The translations under genes and the position numbers were made by a program. Positions 47,816-57,158 of a stretch of DNA of 64,000 nt are shown one piece after another (within the stretch, counting starts at the first letter, position 1; every line of letters begins with the position of its first letter). The DNA comes from an uncultured Chlorobiaceae bacterium (GTDB lineage Bacteria > Bacteroidota > Chlorobiia > Chlorobiales > Chlorobiaceae). The stretch covers positions 1-64,000 of the forward strand of contig CAJEXL010000010.1 in the NCBI GenBank assembly GCA_903994365.1, written 5' to 3'. Below the pieces are notes generated by a model that saw only the letters and a program-made list of their open reading frames with translations, was not told the origin of the DNA and did no database searches.

Positions 47816-48205
47816 TCAGAGACGGGTAGTGGAGTAATCGGCCTCTGCATAGTCACAGATACCATCAACGGGTGGGTTGCGTTTGCGAACCCTGATAGAG
47901 ACCTGCTCAAGAATGGGAAAATCATTGAGGAGGTCGTTGGCAATCTCGCAGGCTACCGCCTCAATCAGGAAATACTTTTTAAGGGTCAGCGCCTCTCGTA
48001 TCTTCTTGTACACTGAGCCGTAATCGACAGTTTTCGTAATGTCGTCGTTTTTTGCTGCATCGGTGAAATCGAAGGTAAGCTCAGCATCAACCTCATATTT
48101 GGCACCGATGGTATGCTCCTCCTTGAGTACGCCGTGGTGCGCATAGAAGACCATGTTAACCAGTCGGACGCATGAGTGGGCATGTTGTGTCATTGTAACC
48201 TTCAT
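47816..48205 (-). CDS. folB: Dihydroneopterin aldolase
   Basis: 129 residues. [26 protein letters not shown] contains the active-site region; a [11 protein letters not shown] segment near 75 and the [10 protein letters not shown] segment near 95 fit the family. It supplies the substrate of folK. Confidence 0.92.
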   Translation of the reverse strand: MKVTMTQHAHSCVRLVNMVFYAHHGVLKEEHTIGAKYEVDAELTFDFTDAAKNDDITKTVDYGSVYKKIREALTLKKYFLIEAVACEIANDLLNDFPILEQVSIRVRKRNPPVDGICDYAEADYSTTRL

Positions 48206-48357
48206 GTGGTAAGTTGATTGCCTTCAATATAGTAAATTCCCTGCCTCGTTGTACAGTGGCAGAGAATCAATCGAAGTTCCCTTGCCTGAAAGAGGTGCAT
48301 CAGTCACTCTAAAAAGAATAAAATTCACTACCTTCACGGATACAGAAAGTTTCTTTC

Positions 48358-49254
48358 ATGTTTCAAAAAGTGATGATGATGAACAAGGCTCTCGCCGAAT
48401 TTTATGAAGGGTGCCGTGCAAGGGCAATAATGCTTGCCCTTGAAGAAGACCGTTACACCGGGGATATTACCACGCTTGCCATCATTGATCCTCAGCAGGG
48501 AGGAGAGGCCATTATCCGGGCCAAGGAGAGTGGTATCGTTGGCGGTATTGGCGTTGCCATGCAGGTATTTGCCGCCTGCGATCCAGCGCTTGCCGTTGTT
48601 GCGCATTGCAGTGATGGCGATGCTGTAAGCAGTGGTGACATGATTCTGGAGTTGGAAGGAAAGCTCTCACCGATTCTTGTTGGTGAGCGTACCGCACTGA
48701 ATTTCATGCAGCGCATGTCGGGGATTGCGACCAGAACAAGGAGCTATGTCGATACCATCAGCCATACCGGAGCAAAAATTCTTGATACCCGCAAAACTGC
48801 TCCAGGGTTGCGATATTTCGACAAGGAGGCTGTCAGGATTGGTGGTGGAGTGAACCATCGTGTTGGTCTTTTCGACATGATTCTTATCAAGGACAACCAT
48901 ATTGACGCATCCGGAGGAATTGCCCAGGCTATTCTTCATGCCAAAGAGTATCGTGAGAATAACGAGCTTGATGTGAAGATTGAGACGGAGGTACGCTCTC
49001 TCGATGAGTTACGGGCAGCTCTCTCATGCCAGCCGGATATTATTCTGCTTGACAACTTTACTCCTGAGCTTATGAAAGAGGCTGTGCTCAATGTCAGAAG
49101 CACCGGCCTCCGCGTGCTTCTTGAAGCATCAGGCAATATTGGGTTGCACAATGTAATAGCTGTGGCTGAAACGGGTGTTGATTTTATCTCAATAGGAGAA
49201 TTGACGCATAGTGTCAAAGCTCTCGATCTCTCCATGACAATCAAGCTTGACTGA
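48358..49254 (+). CDS. nadC: Nicotinate-nucleotide pyrophosphorylase (carboxylating)
   Basis: 298 residues. EEDRYTGDITT near 34, GERTALNFMQRMSGIATRT near 105, DTRKTAPGLRYFDKEAVRIGGGVNHR near 142 and LIKDNHIDASGG near 177 are the quinolinate and PRPP sites. It makes nicotinate mononucleotide in de novo NAD synthesis. The start could be one of several close ATGs (48358 to 48379). Confidence 0.93.
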   Translation: MFQKVMMMNKALAEFYEGCRARAIMLALEEDRYTGDITTLAIIDPQQGGEAIIRAKESGIVGGIGVAMQVFAACDPALAVVAHCSDGDAVSSGDMILELEGKLSPILVGERTALNFMQRMSGIATRTRSYVDTISHTGAKILDTRKTAPGLRYFDKEAVRIGGGVNHRVGLFDMILIKDNHIDASGGIAQAILHAKEYRENNELDVKIETEVRSLDELRAALSCQPDIILLDNFTPELMKEAVLNVRSTGLRVLLEASGNIGLHNVIAVAETGVDFISIGELTHSVKALDLSMTIKLD

Positions 49255-49264
49255 CAGAAAGAGT

Positions 49265-49633
49265 ATGGAAATTGGCGTGGATATTGTTGATCTTGATCGA
49301 ATTGAGACTCTCTATACTCGATATGGCATGAAGTTTCTCCAGCGTTTTCTCACGGAGGAGGAGATAGCCATCTGCCTGCATAAACCGCAGGTGGTTGCCA
49401 GTATAGCCGGGCGATTTGCAGCCAAGGAGGCGGTTGTGAAGGCTCTTGGTACAGGATTTTCGGGAGACGTACACTGGAAAAGCTTTGAGATACTCAATGA
49501 CGAAAGTGGGCGGCCTTATGTTCGTTCCACTGATGTAAACTGTTTTCAAGGACGATCCATCAAAATCTCAATTGCTCATGATCGACGTGCGGCGGTGGCC
49601 ATGTCGATAATTGATGAGATCGGGGGAAAATAA
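49265..49633 (+). CDS. acpS: Holo-[acyl-carrier-protein] synthase
   Basis: About 122 residues from the ATG at 49265. EIGVDIVDLDRIE at the start and RFAAKEAVVKALGTGF near 50 are the magnesium and coenzyme A motifs of AcpS. It attaches the phosphopantetheine arm to acyl carrier protein. Confidence 0.93.
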   Translation: MEIGVDIVDLDRIETLYTRYGMKFLQRFLTEEEIAICLHKPQVVASIAGRFAAKEAVVKALGTGFSGDVHWKSFEILNDESGRPYVRSTDVNCFQGRSIKISIAHDRRAAVAMSIIDEIGGK

Positions 49634-49667
49634 AAAAGCTGGAGCCTTTTAATGAGCTCCAGCTTTT
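49634..49667. terminator. Bidirectional terminator between acpS and tig
   Basis: AAAAGCTGGAGC and GCTCCAGCTTTT form a 12-bp perfect stem with a 10-base loop between the convergent acpS and tig genes. Confidence 0.85.
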
Positions 49668-49695
49668 ATTCTCATCTTTTGTTGATGAGCGACGC

Positions 49696-50985
49696 TCACT
49701 CTTCCGTGTTTGGGGCCGGGAGTGGTTTTGCCTCTTCAGTAATGGTCACCTGCGACTTCAGAAGGTCGTAGATTTTTCCCTTGAAAATCATCTCAGAGAT
49801 GTACTCACTGATTTCAGGGTTTTTATATGATTCAACAAATTGCTCTTTTTGAGCTTCTGGATGATTCGCAGCCTCTTTTTCAAGGTAGGCTTTGAGATCA
49901 TCTTCCGATACAGAAACATTGCCGGTTTCAGCTATTTTTCTGGTGATGATCATCCATTGAGCATGTTTGATGGCATTCGGCCTCAACGTTTCCCGAAAAT
50001 CAGCAGGATTGAAATTTTTCGGGAAGTTTCCGCCGATCTGTCGTTTGGCATTCTCAAGAAGCATGTTGGAGAACGATTCAACGATTGATTCAGGGGCAGG
50101 TACCGGGTTTTCTTCAATCAGTTTTGCCGAAATGGACTCGAGGAGATCATCTTCGGCTTTTTTGGTGAAATGCTTTTCAAGCTGTGCTTGTATATCTGCC
50201 ATGAACTCTTCTATTGATTCAAATTGCTGATTGGTAATCTCCTTGATCAGCTCTACAGTGAGTTCGGGAAGTTCAAGCCGTTTGACTTCACTGATGGCGA
50301 CATGGTAGCGGGTGGGTTCTGCTTCGGAATCCTCAATCCTGTTTTCAACAGCAACACTCTCCCCGGCTTTTTTCCCTGTCAGCTCTTTGCGGAAAGGGTT
50401 TTCTTCAGGAAGGTACTCAAGGCTGAAGTGATGGTTTGATGTTTTCTGTGTTTCATCAAGTTCACCAGCTTCATTGAGTTTCCACACATCACCGATGACG
50501 GTATCCGTTGCTGATGCAGCTTCATCAACACTGATCAATGAGCCATGTCCTTTCAGAATAAGGTTCACTTCACGGTCAATATCCTCATCAGTAATGGTGT
50601 AGAGCGCTTTGGTAAATGAATAGCCGCTGAAATCGTTGAGTTCAAACTCAGGCTGCACTTCATAATCGAGCTTGATCGTCAACTGATCACCATCAAAAGA
50701 GAAGTCAACAATCTGTGCGCGGTTGACCGGTTTAATGTTTTCTGCTTCCGCAATCTCGGTAAAATATTTCGATGCCATTTTCTCAGCGACGGTGGTCTCA
50801 ATAGAGGGGCCTGCGAGTTTTTTTACCAGGCTTACCGGGGCGTGACCTTTCCTGAATCCCTTGATCTGAATGCTTTTCCTGGCTTCTTCAAGCTCCTGGT
50901 TATATTCGGCACCAAACTCTTCTGCGGTAAGAGTAATCTCCAGAATCTGTTCTGTTTCGCTAATGTTACTGATAATTTTTTGCAA
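49696..50985 (-). CDS. tig: Trigger factor
   Basis: 429 residues. The ribosome-binding region is IKGFRKGHAPVSLVKK near 43-58 (GFRxGxxP signature). The peptidyl-prolyl-isomerase middle and the long C-terminal helices follow in usual order, but the PPIase sequence is divergent, as is usual in Chlorobi. It binds nascent chains at the exit of the ribosome tunnel. It lies upstream of no clpP in this window; the next gene on this strand upstream is an M16 protease. Confidence 0.88.
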   Translation of the reverse strand: MQKIISNISETEQILEITLTAEEFGAEYNQELEEARKSIQIKGFRKGHAPVSLVKKLAGPSIETTVAEKMASKYFTEIAEAENIKPVNRAQIVDFSFDGDQLTIKLDYEVQPEFELNDFSGYSFTKALYTITDEDIDREVNLILKGHGSLISVDEAASATDTVIGDVWKLNEAGELDETQKTSNHHFSLEYLPEENPFRKELTGKKAGESVAVENRIEDSEAEPTRYHVAISEVKRLELPELTVELIKEITNQQFESIEEFMADIQAQLEKHFTKKAEDDLLESISAKLIEENPVPAPESIVESFSNMLLENAKRQIGGNFPKNFNPADFRETLRPNAIKHAQWMIITRKIAETGNVSVSEDDLKAYLEKEAANHPEAQKEQFVESYKNPEISEYISEMIFKGKIYDLLKSQVTITEEAKPLPAPNTEE

Positions 50986-51086
50986 TGCTCTCTTGGGTTA
51001 ATTGGTAATGCTGAAAAAAGTAAAAGTCCACAAGATAAGAATATATCCTGTTTATTAAAACAGAGCCACTCTTCTGCTCCCTAAAT

Positions 51087-52367
51087 CTATCGGCTTGGCT
51101 TGTAGACCAGCGTGGAGTAGGGGGCCTGATGGAGTATCTGCCTTGCAGCTTCGGCGATATCTTCCACGGTGACAGCTTCGATTGCCGCAGTTTTTTCCTC
51201 GGGCTCAATGTATCGTCCGAAATAGGAGAGGTCAGAACCGATCTGCGACATCCGGCGAGTCATTTTTTCCATGCCCATGATATGGTAGCCAAGCAGTTTC
51301 GTTTTGGCTGCCTGCACCTCTTCCGGGTCGGGATTGAGGAGCGCGTCACTCTTGAGCAGTTCATCGATAAGTTCAAGCGAAATCTTTGTTTTATTGCTGT
51401 CGGTGCCTGCATAGATATTGAGTGCGGTCAGATCATCGCAAAAGGTGACTGATGAGTAAACATTGTAGGCCAGTCCCCGTTTTTCCCGCAATTCCAGATT
51501 GAGGAGAGAGCTCATGCCGTTGCCGAGCATGGAGTTAAGTACCATCAAACTGTAATAGTGAGGATCATGGCGCGCTATGGCGGTTCCGAGCAAAATCTGT
51601 GCCTGGCAGACCCGTTTTTTCAGTTTCACGATAAATGGCGTGTAGTGCTCGGGCAGAAATGGCTGGCGGATATAGCTGTTGCCAGGCGCCTCTGCAAGGG
51701 AGCCAAGAAATCGGTCACTGAGCCGCATAATGTCGTCGTGATCGACCTTGCCGGTAGCTGTGAGCAACATTTTTCTCGGAACATAGTGCTGCCGCATAAA
51801 GTTTTTCAGGTCACTGTCGCTGAATCCCTCAACACTCTTTTCAGTGCCAAGAATCGGTTTGCCAATGGGGTGGCAGGGAAATGAGCGCAGATCAAATTCC
51901 TCAAAAATAAGCTCTTCAGGGGTATCATTAACGCTGCTGATCTCCTCAATAACAACCTCTTTCTCTTTCTCGATCTCCTCGGGAGGAAAAATCGGGTCAC
52001 AAACAAGATCCGAGAGCAGGTCGAAGGATGGTTCAAGGTGTTCAGGGAGGCAGCGCAGATAGATACAGGTATGCTCCTTGGTTGTATATGCATCAAGGTA
52101 TCCACCCTGTTTTTCAATATTTCTGGCAATATCAATGTAGCTGCGCCGCCTGGTTCCTTTGAAAATCGCATGTTCAATGAAATGTGCCAGTCCCGCACTC
52201 TCTTCCGGGTCATCGCGTGAACCGGCTTCGATCTGGATGCCGAGGGTGATGCTGTGCAGATACGGGACGGCATCAGTGACAATGTTCAGCCCATTGCCAA
52301 GAACACCCTGGTGAACTGACCCCTCCGAAAAGGAGGTTATCGGAGAGGGCAGGTTATCTTTTGTCAT
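51087..52367 (-). CDS. M16 family zinc peptidase
   Basis: 426 residues. The inverted zinc motif HxxEH is H62-F-I-E65-H66, in a SAGLAHFIEHAIFKGTRRR context, with further acidic residues downstream. The two-domain layout with an R/Y pair near the end (EKRGLAYNVYSSV) matches mitochondrial-processing-peptidase-like bacterial enzymes. The peptide substrate is unknown. Confidence 0.88.
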   Translation of the reverse strand: MTKDNLPSPITSFSEGSVHQGVLGNGLNIVTDAVPYLHSITLGIQIEAGSRDDPEESAGLAHFIEHAIFKGTRRRSYIDIARNIEKQGGYLDAYTTKEHTCIYLRCLPEHLEPSFDLLSDLVCDPIFPPEEIEKEKEVVIEEISSVNDTPEELIFEEFDLRSFPCHPIGKPILGTEKSVEGFSDSDLKNFMRQHYVPRKMLLTATGKVDHDDIMRLSDRFLGSLAEAPGNSYIRQPFLPEHYTPFIVKLKKRVCQAQILLGTAIARHDPHYYSLMVLNSMLGNGMSSLLNLELREKRGLAYNVYSSVTFCDDLTALNIYAGTDSNKTKISLELIDELLKSDALLNPDPEEVQAAKTKLLGYHIMGMEKMTRRMSQIGSDLSYFGRYIEPEEKTAAIEAVTVEDIAEAARQILHQAPYSTLVYKPSR

Positions 52368-52605
52368 GACAGAATAATTTTCTGATGCTTGTGAGTGGAA
52401 TTGAATGCAATGTAGTTTTAATTCTTATTTTTAAGAACAGTGAAGCTTTGCCGTCGTCTCTATCCTTTACTGCCGGTTTAGTTTTTTTTGGTGTTCAGCG
52501 AAAAATTAAGGTATTTTGCTTCTGCAAGAGAGGGTGACGGTTGCTTCCTGAGCTATTACAAGGGTCAAGTGCCGGGAACAAACAGGCAGAAATATTCAGC
52601 GATTA

Positions 52606-53595
52606 ATGCTCAAATCATCAATTATCATAACCGGAGCCACCGGATATATCGGGTCACAGGTTGTTCTTGCGTTGCTTTCGAGGTTTTCAGGAGAGATCAA
52701 CTGCAGGGTGATTGCCCGCAAAAGCTCTGACTGCTCTTTTCTCAGGGGGTTGCCTGTCGAAATTGTCAATGCCGACATTCTTGATCCTCTCGCCCTCAAT
52801 GAAGCATTCAAGGGAGCTGACACTGTTTTTCATTGTGCCGGACTGATTGCCTACACCAGGAGTTTCCGTAATGCCCTCTACGATACCAACGTTCTCGGAA
52901 CGAGAAACGTGATCAATGCCTCTCTTTACAACGGTGTCCGAAGGCTGGTTATGACCAGCTCCATTGCGGCGGTAGGAGCTACCGAGGATGGTTCTCCGGC
53001 CAGTGAATCCACAACTTTTCAGGAGTGGCAGCGCAGTAACGGCTATATGGAGTCCAAACATCTGGCAGAGCTTGAAGGGTTGCGCGGCCTGGCGGAGGGG
53101 CTTGAAGTGGTGATGTTGAATCCCGGCGTGGTGATTGGTATTGATCGGAGGAATATGGCATCCGTCAGCTCATCCAACAAGGTGCTCAAGCTCATTTATC
53201 AGGGTCAATTGCCACTCTGCCCTTCAGGAGGAACTGGTTTTGTTGATGTTCGCGATGTGGCTGAAGCTCATCTTGCCGCATGGAAACAGGGCCGATCGGG
53301 AGATCGCTACGTTATTGTTGGCCACAACCTCTCTTTTCGCGAGCTGTTCGACCGTCTCGGCAGGGTTGGAGGTCGCGGTGCCAGCCATACCATTATGGTG
53401 CCAGAGGCACTGGGTATGCTTGTCGGCCTTGGTGGAGAGTGCTGGTCGCTGTTGTTCAACCGCCCCTCTTTTATCAGTCTTGAGAGCATGCGTACCTCCA
53501 CAAGGCATCTTGCATTCAGTAACACAAGGTCAGTACAGGAGCTGACTCTTCGCTACCGTGATCTCCCTGAAACCTTCAAGACGATTACAGCCTGA
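52606..53595 (+). CDS. NAD-dependent epimerase/dehydratase (DFR/3-beta-HSD type SDR)
   Basis: 329 residues. [13 protein letters not shown] near 8-20 is the Rossmann loop, SSIAAVGA near 127 holds the catalytic serine, and YMESK near 151 is Y-x3-[17 protein letters not shown] near 218 is typical of this SDR group. The substrate is unknown. It precedes recA by 23 bases. Confidence 0.78.
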   Translation: MLKSSIIITGATGYIGSQVVLALLSRFSGEINCRVIARKSSDCSFLRGLPVEIVNADILDPLALNEAFKGADTVFHCAGLIAYTRSFRNALYDTNVLGTRNVINASLYNGVRRLVMTSSIAAVGATEDGSPASESTTFQEWQRSNGYMESKHLAELEGLRGLAEGLEVVMLNPGVVIGIDRRNMASVSSSNKVLKLIYQGQLPLCPSGGTGFVDVRDVAEAHLAAWKQGRSGDRYVIVGHNLSFRELFDRLGRVGGRGASHTIMVPEALGMLVGLGGECWSLLFNRPSFISLESMRTSTRHLAFSNTRSVQELTLRYRDLPETFKTITA

Positions 53596-53618
53596 ATCAT
53601 TTTCTTTTTAATTTCATT

Positions 53619-54683
53619 ATGCTTGATACTATGGATACTCAAAAAACCGAACAGATGCCGGTCGTCGTTGACCCAGCAAAACTCAAACAGATGAACCTGG
53701 CTGTTGAGGCTGTTGAAAAGCAGTTTGGGAAGGGGGCCATCATGCGAATGGGTGACGGTTCAGCCGGATTGACGGTACAGTCGATCTCTACAGGCTCCAT
53801 GGCGCTCGACTTTGCGCTCGGCGTTGGCGGCCTTCCCCGTGGAAGGGTGACAGAAATTTATGGCCCTGAATCATCGGGCAAAACCACTCTGGCGCTGCAT
53901 GTTATTGCCGAGGCGCAGAAAGAGGGTGGTATTGCCGCTATTGTTGATGCCGAACACGCTTTTGACCCGACATACGCCCGAAAGCTTGGTGTTGACATCA
54001 ATGCGCTGCTCATCAGCCAGCCGGAATCGGGCGAGCAGGCGCTCTCTATTGTTGAGACGCTGGTGAGAAGTGGCGCCATTGACGTTGTTGTGGTCGATTC
54101 GGTTGCGGCATTGGTGCCCCAGGCTGAGCTGGAAGGGGAGATGGGCGACAGTGTGATGGGGTTGCAGGCGCGGCTGATGAGCCAGGCGTTGCGCAAACTG
54201 ACCGGTGCCATCTCAAAATCGAGCACGGTCTGCATTTTTATCAATCAGCTTCGCGATAAAATCGGGGTGATGTATGGCAGCCCCGAGACGACAACCGGCG
54301 GCAAGGCGCTGAAATTTTATTCATCAATCCGTCTTGATATTCGTAAAATTGCCCAGATCAAGGATGGTGATGAGAGCACCGGCAACCGCACCAGGGTCAA
54401 GGTTGTCAAGAACAAGGTGGCGCCTCCCTTCAAGACTGCCGAGTTTGATATTCTGTATGGCGAGGGTATCTCTGCCATGGGTGAACTGATTGATCTTGGT
54501 GTTGAATTCGGGGTGATTAAAAAGGCTGGCTCATGGTTCAGTTATGGCCAGGAGAAGCTTGGGCAGGGACGCGAGACGGTGAAAAAAGTGCTTCGTGAAG
54601 ATCCGGTGCTCTATAAAAAAATCCATGCCCAGGTCAAGGAGCTGATGACCGGATCGGCGGAGATTATCAGCGGTCAGGAATGA
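53619..54683 (+). CDS. recA: Recombinase A
   Basis: 354 residues. Walker [10 protein letters not shown] at about 82-90, [21 protein letters not shown] carries Walker B and loop 1, and [19 protein letters not shown] is loop 2. It drives homologous recombination and SOS induction. Translation may start at the second ATG (53631). Its stop overlaps dusB by four bases. Confidence 0.97.
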   Translation: MLDTMDTQKTEQMPVVVDPAKLKQMNLAVEAVEKQFGKGAIMRMGDGSAGLTVQSISTGSMALDFALGVGGLPRGRVTEIYGPESSGKTTLALHVIAEAQKEGGIAAIVDAEHAFDPTYARKLGVDINALLISQPESGEQALSIVETLVRSGAIDVVVVDSVAALVPQAELEGEMGDSVMGLQARLMSQALRKLTGAISKSSTVCIFINQLRDKIGVMYGSPETTTGGKALKFYSSIRLDIRKIAQIKDGDESTGNRTRVKVVKNKVAPPFKTAEFDILYGEGISAMGELIDLGVEFGVIKKAGSWFSYGQEKLGQGRETVKKVLREDPVLYKKIHAQVKELMTGSAEIISGQE

Positions 54684-55723
54684 AGATAGGGGCTCTTGAT
54701 ATAGATCAGCCTGTCATGCTTGCGCCGATGGAGGATGTGACCGACAGGGCATTCAGGCAGCTCTGCAAGCGCCATGGGGCGGATGTTGTCTATACGGAGT
54801 TCATCAGCGCGGAGGCCCTGCGCCGTGGCGTTGAAAAGTCGTTGCGCAAGCTGAAGACCGATGCCATGGAGAGGCCCTTTGCCATACAGATTTTTGGCAA
54901 CAGTGTTGAGTCGATGGTGGAGGCTGCGGTGATTGCCGAAGAGTATCGTCCCGACTATCTTGATATTAATTTTGGCTGCCCCACCAAGAAGGTTGCCGGC
55001 AAGGGGGCTGGTGCCGCGTTGCTCAGGGAGCCGGAGAAGATGGCGCAGATTTCCGAAGCGGTTGTGAAGGCGGTGAACATTCCGGTAACAGCCAAAACAA
55101 GAATTGGCTGGGATCTTGAATCAATCAATATTCTTGATATTCTTCCCCGACTTGAGGATGCCGGTATTCAGGCGCTGGCGCTGCATGGGCGCACGCGGAG
55201 CCAGATGTACAAGGGGAGGGCAGACTGGAGCTGGATTCGTGCGGCAAAAGAGCATGCGCGAATTCCGATTATTGCCAATGGCGATATCTGGTCAGCCGAA
55301 GATGCTGTGGCAATGTTTGCCGAGACCGGGGCGGACGGGGTGATGATTGGCCGGGGCTCCATCGGCAACCCCTTTATCTTTGAACAGGCAAAGCAGCTCA
55401 TTCAAACCGGCAAGCCGATGCCGATGCCCGATTTTCGTCAAAGGATACATGCGGCGATTGATCACCTGACGCTTTCGGTGCAGTTCAAAGGGGATAAGTA
55501 TGGAAATCTTGAAATGCGCCGTCACTATTCCACCTATCTGAAGGCGCTGCCGATGGTCTCGCGGGTGCGCAACAAGCTGGTGCGTGAGGACGGGTGGGAG
55601 CAGGTTATCCAGATTCTTCTCGACTACGAGGCGGAGTGTGAGGGATATGCGAGGGAAGGAAGGATTTTTGATGATACGGAGAGTTTGAATGACCATTCAG
55701 ATAAACTGGTACTTAATTATTAA
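54680..55723 (+). CDS. dusB: tRNA-dihydrouridine synthase B
   Basis: 347 residues. [23 protein letters not shown] near the start binds [24 protein letters not shown] near 94 contains the catalytic cysteine, and [11 protein letters not shown] near 137 and [10 protein letters not shown] near 199 follow. It reduces uridines in tRNA. It is coupled to recA. Confidence 0.93.
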   Translation: MKIGALDIDQPVMLAPMEDVTDRAFRQLCKRHGADVVYTEFISAEALRRGVEKSLRKLKTDAMERPFAIQIFGNSVESMVEAAVIAEEYRPDYLDINFGCPTKKVAGKGAGAALLREPEKMAQISEAVVKAVNIPVTAKTRIGWDLESINILDILPRLEDAGIQALALHGRTRSQMYKGRADWSWIRAAKEHARIPIIANGDIWSAEDAVAMFAETGADGVMIGRGSIGNPFIFEQAKQLIQTGKPMPMPDFRQRIHAAIDHLTLSVQFKGDKYGNLEMRRHYSTYLKALPMVSRVRNKLVREDGWEQVIQILLDYEAECEGYAREGRIFDDTESLNDHSDKLVLNY

Positions 55724-55744
55724 GTTAAAACTATAAAACAAGTT

Positions 55745-56764
55745 ATGAGCAGTTCGGATTTTCGCTGTCGGGTAGCGGTGCTTGGCGCAACTGGTCTGGT
55801 AGGCCGCACTATGATCAAGGTTCTGGAAGAGAGAAATTTTCCTGTCACGGACTTTGTACCGCTCGCTTCGGCCAGAAGCGCCGGTCAGTCGCTGACCTTC
55901 AATGGCAAGGAGTACATTATCCGTGAGCCCTCTGCCGAAGCGTTCCGTGGTGTCGATATTGCACTCTTTTCCGCAGGCGCAACCGCCAGCAGGGAGTGGG
56001 CCCCGATTGCCGCCGCCGAAGGTGCCATTGTTATCGATAACTCGTCGGCATTCCGGATGGATACCGATGTTCCCCTGGTTGTACCGGAAGTTAATCCCGG
56101 TGATATTTTTAAAGCGGATGGCACACCAGAGCCGATTATTGCCAACCCCAACTGTTCGACCATTCAGATGGTGGTGGTGCTCAAGCCGTTGTACGACCAC
56201 TTTGGCATCAAGAGAGTGGTGGTTTCGACCTATCAGTCCGTGACCGGCAAAGGCAAGGCAGGCCGCGATGCCCTCGAAAGCGAGCTTGCCGGTGATGAAC
56301 AGGAGCAGTTTACCCATTTTCACCAGATCGCCTTCAATGCCGTGCCGCAGATTGATGCCTTCACGGAGAATGGCTACACCAAGGAGGAGATGAAGATGGT
56401 GAACGAGACTCACAAGATTATGGGCGACGATGCTCTCAGTGTCTCTCCCACCACTGTCCGCATCCCTGTGTACGGTGGCCACGGCGAGTCGCTCAACATT
56501 GAGCTGGCCAAGGATTTCGACATCGACGAAGTGCGCGAGCTTCTTCGTACCTCGCCGGGCATTATTCTGCAGGATGATCCGTCCGCACGCCTCTATCCCA
56601 TGCCGCTCACCTCCTACGAGCGCGACGAGGTCTTTGTCGGGCGCGTTCGCCGCGATTACTGGCACCCGCAGACGCTGAATATGTGGATTGTGGCCGATAA
56701 CCTGCGCAAAGGCGCCGCCACCAATGCGGTGCAGATTGCCGAGGTTATTGCCGCTCGATGGTAG
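55745..56764 (+). CDS. asd: Aspartate-semialdehyde dehydrogenase
   Basis: 339 residues. Rossmann motif GATGLVGRTM near 14, IIANPNCSTIQMVVVL with the catalytic cysteine near 134, and a QSVTGKGKAGRDAL loop. It makes aspartate semialdehyde for lysine, threonine, methionine and diaminopimelate. A stem-loop follows. Confidence 0.95.
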   Translation: MSSSDFRCRVAVLGATGLVGRTMIKVLEERNFPVTDFVPLASARSAGQSLTFNGKEYIIREPSAEAFRGVDIALFSAGATASREWAPIAAAEGAIVIDNSSAFRMDTDVPLVVPEVNPGDIFKADGTPEPIIANPNCSTIQMVVVLKPLYDHFGIKRVVVSTYQSVTGKGKAGRDALESELAGDEQEQFTHFHQIAFNAVPQIDAFTENGYTKEEMKMVNETHKIMGDDALSVSPTTVRIPVYGGHGESLNIELAKDFDIDEVRELLRTSPGIILQDDPSARLYPMPLTSYERDEVFVGRVRRDYWHPQTLNMWIVADNLRKGAATNAVQIAEVIAARW

Positions 56765-56784
56765 CAACTGCCCATTTATGCTGA

Positions 56785-56815
56785 AAGAGCTATCAGCGAC
56801 GTGCTGGTGGCTCTT
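56785..56815 (+). terminator. Possible terminator hairpin after asd
   Basis: AAGAGCTATCAGC-gacgt-GCTGGTGGCTCTT forms a 13-bp stem including G-U pairs, 20 bases after the asd stop. It has no U-run, so its role is uncertain. Confidence 0.5.
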
Positions 56816-57158
56816 CTGGCTGAGGGAGACCTGATGTTTAATGCGCCTCTATTTCAGGTAACGTCCACTCTTTCCATGAACAAGTTCAAGCTCCGTGTGC
56901 GGTAACCCGTCGGATATGGAAGGCTCTCAATGGTGAATCATTGGCAGACTCTTTCATCAATGATGTTTTTTTGAGCCACAACCTCACTCTCTTTCATTGT
57001 TCAGAACTCATTCCCGAAAAATTCCAGCCTGAAGTCATTCCGAACGCAGAGAGGAATCCATCTTTTTACCTTCAATCCGAAAGAATGAGTTTTGGAAGTG
57101 AATTCTTCATTGGCTGAGGTCATTATGATTTTTACGTGATTAGAGATGCGTTATATTA
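56816..57158. other. Gene-free stretch before the FGE-fold gene
   Basis: About 340 bases with no supported frame. It precedes the 5' truncated-looking FGE gene and may contain remnants of that gene's missing N-terminus in decayed form, but none could be recognised. Confidence 0.4.

Noticed and set aside
55697..56767. Long open frame opposite asd
   Set aside because: It is the antisense of a well-conserved asd gene and encodes no recognisable protein.
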